NCBI RefSeq assembly: GCF_001540865.1
Contig: NC_033632.1
Span: 9,324,271 to 9,388,270 of the forward strand
Direction of reading: 5' to 3'
Length of the DNA stretch: 64,000 nt
Source of the DNA: Ananas comosus
Taxonomy: Eukaryota; Streptophyta; Magnoliopsida; Poales; Bromeliaceae
Below the pieces are notes generated by a model that ran no database searches, was not told where the DNA came from, and was given only the letters and a program-made list of their open reading frames with translations. This document shows positions 41,167 through 52,772 of this stretch, one piece after another. Position 1 is the stretch's first letter, and every line of letters starts with the position of its first letter. Position numbers and translations under genes: made by a program.

Positions 41167-42553
41167 TGATCGAGTGACGGCGCGTTATCCAACGCCGTCA
41201 CCGTTTCGTTATTAGCGAAAGCAAGTTGTTGCAAAGCCTCCACACAAACAGGTTCAATTATCACCAAGCTGGTATGGTCACGTCTTTTGAAACTAGTCTT
41301 ATTAGCCGCAAGTCGATTGACCTTCTTCAAACGTCCAGGCAAACCAGGAATCGGGCCAAGCACCCGTGCGTCAGAATTGCTCATAACATGAATCGGGACG
41401 TTAAAAATAGAGCCACTATGTTCGGTAATCTGGATTATATCCTGGTTCGACAAGGTCACCTGATTGGGCTCAGATGTAGTCGGTGCATTTGGTTCAAGGT
41501 GCATTATGTTGTCTACATGGTTCATTGTAGAAAAAATTGGTGTGATTGTTGATTGGCCCACATTTGTAGCAGGACAGCAGATATTTAAGGCAGTTATGCT
41601 TGCTTTGTTGGTAGTGTCTTTCGGAATCTTGCTGCATGATTGGAGCAACTGATTCTCCTACCTGATTTCTCGGTCATCCACACTATCCTTATCAGGAAAG
41701 TGACTTGTCTCTAAGGCACCTTCCAAAACCGAATCCGCATTCTTGGAAACAGATTTCAAAATTTTGTCCTTCGGGAAGGTAATCTCCATAGGAATACTAA
41801 CATTGTGCTTGATGTTGCCATCTGATGCACTGACCGTAACAGGCAACGGCCCTGCCATTGCCGCAGCCGAGATGGATGTTGGATAACGAGGACGAAGGAA
41901 ATCAATGATTCTTGCTCGATCTGACACAGATGTGTCAGGAGGAATGAGGTCTATCATTGAATCACGGACTCTGCAATGTTCCATATCATGACCAATTAAT
42001 CCGCAGAAGATGCAAAAACGAGGCAAACATTCATATGCAATCTTTTGATTAAAGGGCTCGATGTCAGTGATGTGAGCAACCAACTTATCTTTCAATGGTT
42101 GACGAAGATCAATGAGTACACGAGCCCGAATATAATTAGGCCGGACTAAGCGAGAGTTCGGGATTACAGGTAGCACCTCACCAAGCTCCTCTGCCAATTT
42201 GAGAGTGATGTTAGGTAGAAGAAGATCTGGAGGTAATCCATGAAACTGCACCACATTGGTGTATAATGCAACTTGTACTTCTCTAACTGAGTAAACATTC
42301 GGAATCGCTCCAACACTAAGATAGATCCATTATAGCACCATGGGGAAGCATTCCAAACAGCCAAAAGGTCTGCCTCCGATCCAAAACTGATGAATAATAT
42401 GCCAGTCCTAGCCTCTCGAATATCAAAAGACTTGACGAAGGACCAAACCCGACGAAGGACACTAAGGAGCCCCCTCAATGGCGGGTGAACATCTGCAAGA
42501 AGTTTCGCCACAAAGCAGTGCCGAAAAAAAGGGTCCGGTGTATCGTCCTCCAA
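41163..42553 (-). pseudogene. LINE ORF1 (DUF4283-like RNA-binding and CCHC zinc knuckle), broken
   Basis: First frame 42164-42553 begins MEDDTPDPFFRHCFVAKLL and shows the DUF4283 pattern (GILFISFGSEADLLAVWNASPW). A frameshift near 42250 leads to 41658-42254 with VQFHGLPPDLL and the knuckle CIFCGLIGHDMEHC (C-x2-C-x4-H-x4-C). A single in-frame TAG (about 41658) separates the last part, 41163-41648, which is polar and unstructured. ORF1 proteins of plant L1s bind element RNA. It ends in TGA overlapping the ORF2 ATG. Confidence 0.85.
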
Positions 42554-42810
42554 CCGGAGAGTTACCTTCGCCGTAGGTGGCGTAGATTAAAGCCCACGAA
42601 AATTTTCCAATAAATCCTCTTCCATAGCAAGAGTGGAAAAGCAATGTATGGAGGAGAGTTCTTATTGGACAATGAATCAAATGGGACAAGGTGGTAAATT
42701 ATTAGGTGAAGAGAAAGGAAGACGAAGGGAGTAGGGGAAAAGAGTTGATGGTCCCTGGTATGCTAACAGGCAATACAAGCGTCATATAAAAGTTTTGATT
42801 TTTTTTTTCT

Positions 42811-43085
42811 ATTACCACAAATTAGTCTTATACAATGTAAAACTTCATATCTACTTAATTTAATCTAAAATCAGTATTTTATAATTTAGTATAATACTAA
42901 AATAATAACATATTTATATTTTTCTATATAATAAAATAAAAATAATAATTTTATATTTATTATATCATACTGATATCACTAGTTGAACTAGTAATGCTTG
43001 ATCAAGTAGCATTTTCGAGTCGCCATCCATTCGACCATATTTTTAAAACATTAGACTTTGATGAGCCAAAAGGATAAGAAAAAAT
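42811..43085. other. AT-rich spacer, no gene
   Basis: No ORF or clear repeat. Confidence 0.5.
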
Positions 43086-43423
43086 TTCAAATACCACCCC
43101 TATGATTTCGTACCTTTTCACCTTAGTATCCTATGGTTTAAAATGTATCACTTTTATACCCTGTGGTTTTATTTTTCTCTTTTTTTTATCCCTTTTTACT
43201 AATTTTTTCGTTAAATCAGTAACAAAATTAAAATTAAAAGAGTGAATATTGGATAAACTATAGGTGGGGTATCTAAAGTTTTTGCATGTGATGTAATAAA
43301 AAGTTAACGGAGAGGCCGACAAAAAGAGAAAAATAAAATTACAGAATACTAAATTAATATATTTTAAATCACACGGTACTAAAATGAGATGCGAAACCAC
43401 GAGGATGGTACTTGAAGTTTACC

Positions 43424-43424
<1 letters not shown>
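43086..43424. repeat. MITE with TIRs of about 65 bp
   Basis: Left TTTCAAATACCACCCCTATG.. matches the inverse of the right end (..GAGGATGGTACTTGAAG), and the similarity runs on through CCTATGGTTTAAAATGTATCAC. Followed by 37 A (43425-43461). No coding sequence. It lies about 450 bp upstream of the host gene's start codon. Confidence 0.75.
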
Positions 43425-43461
<37 letters not shown>

Positions 43462-43465
<4 letters not shown>

Positions 43466-43692
43466 GGGGCAAGCTCAGTAATATAGGCGAAAAGCAGGGG
43501 CAATAATTCCCGAAATGTTGAAACACACCAGCTGGAAACTAGCCGTTATGCGCTTACCATTTCCACATCCTCCACCTCCCACTCCTCCCACTTCTCCTCC
43601 TCCCTTCCCTTTCCCAAACAACTAGCCGTTATACTCAACCCTAACCCTACTCTTTCCCCTCCACCACTCCTCCCCCCACGTTTCCCACATCT

Positions 43693-43739
<47 letters not shown>

Positions 43740-43863
43740 TCGAGAGCTCTTTAAAACCCTAGTCTCTCTCTCTGTCTCTCTCTCTCTCTCTCTTGCTCCC
43801 CCCATCAAGAACGGCGATTGATCTGTTTGATTCCTTCTCTGCTTGTGATCTTTGTGTTCGAAG
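43462..43863 (+). promoter_or_regulatory. Promoter and 5' UTR region of the host gene
   Basis: TAGCCGTTA occurs twice (43540-43548 and 43623-43631); its complement TAACGGCTA contains AACGGYYA of the MSA/MYB3R element type. A pyrimidine-rich leader with (CT)n runs (43700-43738 and 43764-43792) leads to ATG at 43864, as in many plant 5' UTRs. No convincing TATA box is visible. Confidence 0.5.
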
Positions 43864-46800
43864 ATGTTTACGGAAGGATTAGATGAGAAGGCGATCAATT
43901 GGGTCAAACAGGTGAGTGAAACCCTAGGTTAATGTAGAAAAATCAGAACAAAAAGTCCAATTTTGTGAATTATGAATCTTTTCTTGATGCTCTTGCTGGG
44001 CCTCTTTGCTGTTTTGAGCAGGTGAGTGAAATTTTAAGTTAATGTAGGACAATTGGAGCAAAATGGTCGATTTTTTGTGAATTATGAGTCTTTTCTTGAT
44101 GCTCTCAACTCGGTTTTTTTTTAATGCTTGGAGCAGGGTGAGCTAAACCCTAAGTTCTTTTCAAAAAATTTGGAGCTAAAAAGCCGATTTTTTTTTTTTT
44201 TTTTGAATTATGAATCTTTTCTTGATGCTTGCAACTGAGTATTATTTTTATTTTTCAAAGAGGTGAGTTCTTGGTGTTTGATTGATATTTTGAACTGGGT
44301 TTTTTTTTTTATTTTTGAACTTTTTTTTTGGTTAAATAATGTTTTTTTTGTTCATTTGACTATTAGTTTACTAAATTCACATGCTATGAATCTTAATCTT
44401 GAGCTAGAGAGTGGTTAATTTTGCCAAGTGGGAAGTATTAAAAAAACTAACTTTTTTTTTTTTCCTACTATATAATATTAGAATATTTATTTTGTTAGTT
44501 GTACCTTTCAGCAGTAAAAACTATCCATTTCAAATGCTTCTTAATTAGTCTCATTTTAATACATTTGAAAACTTGAAACTTAGTTGTTTAAACTACACAT
44601 TGTTTTCCTCAGCAGTGAAAACTACACATTGTTTTCTTCAGCAACTTGAAACTTAGATGTTTAATATATTCTCCTGAAAACTTTATAAATTATATATAGC
44701 AGGACTCAACTGAATTTAAGGGAAAAAAACTTAATTTTTCTAATTCTTAAAATGAACCATAAACTTCCTATGTTTAGTAATCATCTGGATAGTAGTACTC
44801 CATTTCGAATGCTCCTTGATTACATCTCGTAACTAGCTGTTCAACTACTTCTTCCCGTCAAACTTCTTGTAGAGCCACTACACAAATTGAGTTGGTTAAT
44901 AGACTCTTCTTCTAAAATTTTCATTGACTTTTGCAGGGTTCGGATATCGAATCACAGCCTCGTTCTCCCCTGATCGAGAAATATCCTCTCGACGCAACCT
45001 CGAACCACTCCTTATTGTACAAACCAAATTCATTCCTCTCACCAAAAGTTCTTCCACCTGTGAAATTCCATTCGAATTTGCTCGCCCCACGTTCAAACAT
45101 TCTTATCGATTCAGAGGGAGAAGAGAGCGTAGCTTCTGTCCCAGAAGACTACTATGCGAATTATTCTGATAATACATTTGAGGAGGAAGGGTTAGACTCT
45201 AGTGAAAATTCTGATCTTTTTGAGAAGGGGAAGAATAAGAGTAGCGAGGAAGATGTTGTATCTTATACGAGTTTGAGCCATGATTCGGTTCGACAACCGG
45301 AGGAGACACAAAGAAATGGGTTGGTTCGTGGCGCCTCAAAGGAAAATCTCAGGGTTGAAGTCGTTGGAAATTCACATGTATGTATCACTTAACATTACTA
45401 GAAATTGTCTTTCATATCTTCTTTTGTGAACTGAACCAATTAACATTGCTGGGATAGTGGGACGTTTTCAACTACAGCCCTTGAAAATTATCTGTTCACA
45501 TGTATTTGTCCATGAAAAATCTGAATTTTCGCTTGAAACCTTCAAAAACTTACTTCCTAACTTATGTGGCTTTGTACATAAAAAATTGCCCCTCCTCAAA
45601 CCAACTTTTCTCATAAAATTTTTAAGAAACTACACTTCTTAAAGCGGTACATGTGAAAATGCATGCTTATTAGGGTATATATGTAAGAATATGGTTTTGT
45701 GGGGATATGTCAAGTTGTCAACTTCTATGATCCACATTGGGAAGTTTTATTCCTAATGGTTTGATGAATAGTAGCCTTCAAAAATTTCAGGCTGATCTGT
45801 TTAATGAGTATATTTCTCGGAATGCTCATGACTTGGGAACACCAAGTGCACCTCCTATCATGGGAAGTGGAAGAACGGAAATTAGCATGGATGTCGAGTG
45901 TAAGTATCAATATGCATATGGTCTTTCATGAAGGAGGCGAAGAAACAAAACTAACAATTTGATCTCTTTAAGCAGCTGAAACAAAAGTTGAATTCGAAAA
46001 AACTGAGGCCACATTGGAATTTCAAATGCAATCTCAAGAGCTTGATGAGATTCATCTGAGGTATATATTTTGACTTCTTCTTTTGACAATTCTTTATATT
46101 TATTATTATGTGAACTAGGAAATCTTTCATAATTGCTGATTTTTATTGACCTTGTTTAGAAGTGGAGTTAAATCCATTGCTGAAGATGCAGATTTATCAA
46201 CTAAGATACCAAGCTTCACAACCAGGTGTGTGTTTGATGTTAATACTTCAAACCAATCTACTCTGTTTGTAAAATTTTTGGAGAACCCGGACCTAATTAA
46301 GACCTTTACTTATCTTTTTCCTGTGTTAATTGGAACAGTGTTCAGAATGCATGGCAAACATTTATTGCATATGATGCATGTTTTCGTCTTTGCCTTAACG
46401 CTTGGGCAAGAAACTGCATGGAGGCTCCAGAATTCCTTCGTGATGAATGCATGGTTCTTCGTAGTGCCTTCGGGTAAGTACAAATGTAGTAACTAGGCAT
46501 TTGGTAATCAAAAAGATGTTAGAGTTTTTGCTATGTCAGGAGCTGAAATGAGCTTTTAAACCTTGAAAAAAGAAAGCCCATTTTGAAGCTTCCACTTTTG
46601 CTTTTTTTTTTTTTTTAAATTGTTGATGCTTTTTCGAGCAACTTTTCAACAGTTCGTTTGCAGAAAGCTCTAGCCACGCCAATATTGCTCTAAGTATTTC
46701 AGTGATTCTCATTGGTGATTGTCTCATTATTGAACAGAATTCAAAAGTTTCTACTGCAGTCTAGAGGTCATACTCAATCAGATGGAAAGAATGCCTATGA

Positions 46801-49800
46801 CAAAGAAGGGGCTTGCACTACAAAGGGTAGAAAAGTTGTTAAACAGATTGAGATTGAAGGTTAAGAGTTTATTAAACATACTGATATATATTTTGGTGCC
46901 ACTTATGAATACTATCACTTGTTTATTTTCGTATCGATATAAAATGCTTAAAACATCTGAAAGTCTTACATTTTTTATACTGAAGAATGCTCCTCTCCCA
47001 TTGGGCATGTAGTAATGCTTTATTGTTCTTTGGAAACGAAGCATATTACGAAGTGCTGGAATTTCTTGTTCCAAGTTGTTTAATTTGTGCTCATTCTTTA
47101 AAAGTTTATTGTATGTGCATATAAATGCTGCTCGACCTTAACTGAGCTCTTGAAATGGCAAAATTGCCATCATTTTGCATCAATCACTCATTTTAAACAA
47201 AAAATCAACTGTTAGGTGCCAAACATGCCACATTTAAAAGGTATTGAGGCAAACTTACATAGGGTTGTAATCTAATGGTATATGTGCTATATCTATTTAA
47301 CTTAGGAGGAACACACAAGTACATGAACTCCAAGAGGTATATATCTACAAAGATTCAATTCATTTTTGTGTTTTAAAACTTCAGCTTCCTCTCTGTCTGT
47401 AACAGTGAAAAAAATACGCATCATACCTCAAAAGCCGAAACTTCGGACCACTTCATCTTTTATCAGATCAGATTATATCCAAGTGGGTTCTGAATATGTC
47501 AAACATGTATCGAAAGTGTTAAAGAATCACCTCAACATGCTGACATCACCTTCTTCTGTTCGAGTTTCTTCAGAAGGTTAAGTTAGAGAACCATACCAAC
47601 TGTAAGTTTCATTTTGTTTATTCTACTTCCACTAACATCTCTACTGCTCCCATAAGCAGAAGCTCTCACGTGCTTTTTGGAATTGAAAAGCTCCTCATGC
47701 AAAGATGCACCTGACTCTAGTTCCCCTGTGTACTTGAAACCAGGAACTGGTGATTCTCATTTTTTGTAAGTTCAGCATAAGAAATTTTTACATGGTTGAT
47801 CTGCTTGGGAATATTTCCAAATAAATCGATATGAGATTTAGAGATTCACATAACTGCATATACAACTGAAGATATTTCTATTTACTTGTAAATATCTATA
47901 CAAAATCTGAAATTTTTTTGTTTGCCATCAAAATCTTATGTCTTACACATAAATGAACTTGAACTAAGATGCACTTATCCAAAATTAAAAATTCCGACAC
48001 AGCTTGAAACTAAGAAGTTGGCTTTGTAAGAAACTTCACTTCAGAGGGTGTATATGATAACACAGATTTAAAAGGGGTATCTATGTAATGAGATGATTTT
48101 GCAAGTTCTTATATGTAAAAGCCCCTTTCAAGTCCCTAACCAAAAACTATACACATTATTAACATTTATTTTTCACTAGTAAATTTCATCTTTTGAGATA
48201 ACTTGTTTGAATAAACTAGCTAACAATGACATCCCTTTTCAGTTACATTGAGAGTCAAGCAGATGCAATTTTGGTGGAAGTTCAAGATAGCAATAGGGCC
48301 ATTCTCGGTCGCGCCACAATTCAAGTTTCATCCTTTGGTGATTGTCATGTATGTATTACTTTTTGTATTTGTCAAGATAACATTCAGAAACAAAAGTGCA
48401 TTTTGAAATATTTTGAAAATTGAAACCAGGGGCAAATTATAAGGTGGTTTCCTATATACCCTGACAACAATGGGTGCATTGGGAAGCTTCAGCTCTCCAT
48501 CAGCATATCTATCTCTCCAGACAATTCAGGCTCTACTGAGGTCATTTAGCATATTTAGTAACATGATTTTTTTCAAAAAGAATCATATATATATTGAAAC
48601 CTTTGCACTTGTGCATTATTCAATTGTTTTTTTCTTCCTTTATAAAGATGTTGCAGGGTGGTCCAGCTGTGGAAACACTCATATATGATCTGGTTCTTGA
48701 GGCTGCGATGAGAGCCCAGAACTTTAACTCAAAAAAGTTGCACATTGTTGGCATATGGAATTGGCTTTTGAACGAATTTGCTGATTATTATGGAGTATCC
48801 GATGCATATAGAAAATTGAGGTAATTTAACTTGAAAAGGTTGCACATTGTTGGCTTATGGATAGGCTTTCGAATGAATTTGCTGAGGGGTTTTTGAGGGA
48901 TTAGGCTTGTAGAATATTTTAATTCTATGAATAGGCATTTGACATTTTTATTTGTAAAACTAGACCCAAGCGGTGAATGATTTACCACATTTAGATTCAC
49001 CACTTTCTAAAAGCAGTAAATCATTTACCGCTTTTACCAAACTTATATATTTTCTAGATCCGAACTTTGAAAGATGTACCGTATTAGACCCTAAAAACAA
49101 TTCTAATGCTTTGAAGAAAGCGGTGAATGATTTACCTCATTTAAAAAGCAGTGATCCATACACTAGATAAGCCTAATTTTGTAAATAATTTTTGTGAAAG
49201 ACTATTTTTATAGTTATAATATTTTTTACGTCTATTAATAAAAAAAATTAATTTGTTGATTATTATGGGATATCATGCCTATAGAAAACTGAGGTAATTT
49301 AACATTGAGATAGTTAGAAAATAGAAAAGAAACATACCCATATAACCCATATAAACTATCTATTTGCTTTTTTACCCTGCAAAATCTGAATTTTCTTTTG
49401 TCAATCAGAAATTCGTTCTTGATGCATACCCCTTGTACTTACAAAATGAAAAATTACAAACACAGGTCCAATTTTTTCTCATCAATTGGATGAATACTCA
49501 ACTTTAGATAGAGTATTTCTTCAAGAATATGTACATTCATGGGGAATGGAAATTCAAAGACCTCTTGGACGTACATGTAAATATATAAACTTAAATATTA
49601 TTAATATGTAAACTTATGGAGATCTCTCAACTATCCCCACGACGTTTTAGTTTCTTGACTGAGACCCGCCGACTATGTTTTTTAGAGTTTTTTTTTTCAC
49701 TGAGTTGCATTATAATTATCAAATTTGCTGACTCTATTAGTTACTACTCGTCAATTGGTTTACTTTTATTTTCTAAAAAATGATGAAATCAACAATGAAT

Positions 49801-52738
49801 TAATAAGCTAACCCATTATCTTGAATAAAATCATTTAATTTTAAAACCAAAAGTTAAAAGGGTCTCAATCAAAAAACAGAAAGTTGAGGGGGCCATTTCA
49901 AAAAGGTATATAGTTGAGGGGAGGCTCCATACATCTTTACCTTCCTAATGTTATTTCTCCGAACGCGTTTATGTAGATATGGTGGAAGTTAAAATAGGAA
50001 ATCATGACATTGTGTAGTTTTAGTGACTCTCTCCTTTTTGTCTCTCTAGGTACCTTTCAAATATTATGAATGTCGCAACACCCACAAAGGATTGTCTACA
50101 GCTTATATATGATTTGTTATTGCCCATTACAAAAGCAAGGGGTGATAAAAGTCTAACTAGGCAAGAGGTATTCCTATTTACTCCTCTCAAATTGCAACCA
50201 TTGAAACCTTATGTTCTGATTTTAAAAAGTGAGGAATATTTTAGTAGTAGTGTAACAAGTGGATGATGATGGAAACTCTGAAACCATTGATCCAACTAAC
50301 AAAGAATAAAATATTGATTCAATTTTCTTCAAAGACACATATAGAACTGTTATCAAAACGTCCTACTATGAAGTGTTGATCTGATCTTATAATTAGTTTT
50401 GTATCAGTGATTATGTAATCTTATATGCTACAGACATATTACTTTTTGATTTTGTTTACGCGAGCATTTTATGATCCTCTTAGAAGAACATGTTATTTGA
50501 ACTTATATCGTTTATTTCTTTTTTACTTATTCTGTTTCTTTTCTACAGAGAAGCATACTGCTAGATTGTGAAGAACAAATAAAGAAACTACTAGCAACTA
50601 CTTTTGAGAACTACAAGTCGCTAGATGAGCTTTCTCCAACTGGTCTAACCAATTTATTTGGCCCAATTCCTGAATCAGCCGCACCGGCTTTATCTCCAGC
50701 TGTACAAATATTTAACCTTCTATATGATATACTCTCCCTCGAACACCAAAAAATACTAAGAAATTATTTGCAGGTTGGTCCTCAAAAATTTGTAATATTC
50801 TGAATATTTCTTTGTTGAAGTAATGCATGCAAATACTAAGACCTTGTTTGGTTATGCTTATGCTATCTTTGCTTTCTTGAAGTCAATTTTACATGATTAA
50901 ATGTGCATGCTAGCATTATTTGCAATCATTATACATCCTGTGGGATTTATCTGGCAAAAGAATAAAAAAGTACACAAAGATCAGCATTATTACTTGTCCT
51001 TTCATTTTTGTTTTTACTTTCTTTTGGAAGGATGATTTTTCATCCTAGTCAACAATGAAAAGAGTAGAGAATTGCATCTTCTGCTGCATTAGATTTTGCA
51101 GTATTGGAGATATCAGAACACAAAAATGAAGCATAGCCTAACAAGGTCTATAAAGCTGCATTTCTTTGGGAAAAATATAAAAAGGGTAAATTAAGCAACA
51201 TAATAATTTTCTGTTTGTCTACAGAATGCTGCAGCAAAGAGGTGCAGGCGGCACATGATCGAGACCGACGAATTCATGTTGAGCAATGCAGATGGCCTTT
51301 TTACAGACCCGATGACAATATCTGCAGCATATCTCAAAATGAAGACATTATGTAGAAACATAAGCAATGAGATTCAGGCAGATATTAAGATTCATAATCA
51401 GCATATACTTCCAAGGTATTTTTTTTCTCATAATCCGCACGTATAATAGGCTATAATGTTTGAAAACACACCATATTAAACAACTGTTTGTCTAATGGCT
51501 GTTTTAATTCTTTTGGAGACTCTGAATTTGAATCCACTAGGCTGATAGTCCTATTTAATTTCCTTATATTTAATTCAAGTTCATATGTTGGGCCTATAAA
51601 AAGGTCTCGAGCCTAGACATGAGGGAATTTTTGAATACTAAGTAGTAAAAAAACCACCACTCTTTAGCAGCTTAAGAGCTTTTAACATTTATAGTATCTT
51701 GGTTTTCACAATGTCCCTGCGAAATGTAAGAGCCTACATATTATCTCCTTGACCTATGAATGAAGCGCTATGCATCCCCTCAGTGGGGGTATATAGTGGG
51801 TAAAATGCATGATATTCCCTGTACTATCCTGATATTGCCACTTTGTCCCCACTTTTGTTATCGAACATTTTTATGTATTACAATTGCATTGTTGAATGTA
51901 AAAGCCAGTCTAATTTCTCATTTAAAATGATCAGTTTATTCCCTATCCTGTGAATTATTTCAGTTCACTTCAAACTGTTATTAATTAGACATTTTTACAT
52001 TAGACGGATGTTGGATATTCTCTTTTTTTTCTCCCCCTCCTGCCTGCGATGAAATTGCAAAATTTTGTGATAGTTCGAGGCGTCAAGTGTTAAGCCAAAA
52101 GTTTAGGTACCAGGTTGCAGTATTGGAATAGTACAGGGGATAACTCTGCATGGACCAATATGAGTGGCAATATTTCAGGACAGAAAAGTGAAATCTTGAT
52201 ATTTGTGGTGTGGTTTCCGACATTTTAGCATATCAGCTGCCATCCACTATGATGACCAAAATTTTCAGTTTTATAATCTAATCCTTTTTCTTTTTTTTTT
52301 TCCTTTTTTTTTTTCCTTTAGCTCTATAGATTTGCCAAATATATCAGCTTCCCTTTATAGCACTGAACTCTGCAAAAGGCTTCGAGGCTTTCTTTCAGCT
52401 TGCCCCCCTTCAAGACCCCTACCATATGTGGCAGAACTGCTTATTGCAACCGCAGATTTTGAAAGAAACCTTGATTCATGGAATATAAGGTAAGAAAAAA
52501 AATATTTCAACTTCTCCTGATTTTATAATAATTAATTTGCTAGTGGTTGATTCATTTTTTATGTGCTCCTATTGTTTTTATGATTATGTATTCTTTTTGG
52601 TCAATGTGATTTATTTCTATCTTCAAACAGGCCTGTTCATGGAGGGGTAGTTTCAAGGGAATTGTTCCATAATTACATCATGGTTTGGGTTCAAGATACC
52701 AGGCTGCATTTGCTTGATCTTTGCAAGGCTGAGAAGGT

Positions 52739-52772
<34 letters not shown>

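Larger units (their letters stand above)
37260..42795 (-). mobile_element. L1-type LINE, nearly full length, inactive
   Basis: Order on the minus strand: 5' UTR, ORF1, ORF2 (endonuclease, reverse transcriptase, zinc finger, RNase H), then an A-rich tail (T-run at 37260-37281). A probable target duplication TGAT(9-10)CT lies at 37246-37259 and 42796-42810. Four frameshifts and a stop in ORF2, and one shift and one stop in ORF1, make it inactive. The RNase H at the end is typical of plant L1 elements. Confidence 0.9.

Noticed and set aside
41226..41652. Plus-strand ORFs of 62-108 codons
   Set aside because: Antisense shadows of LINE ORF1.
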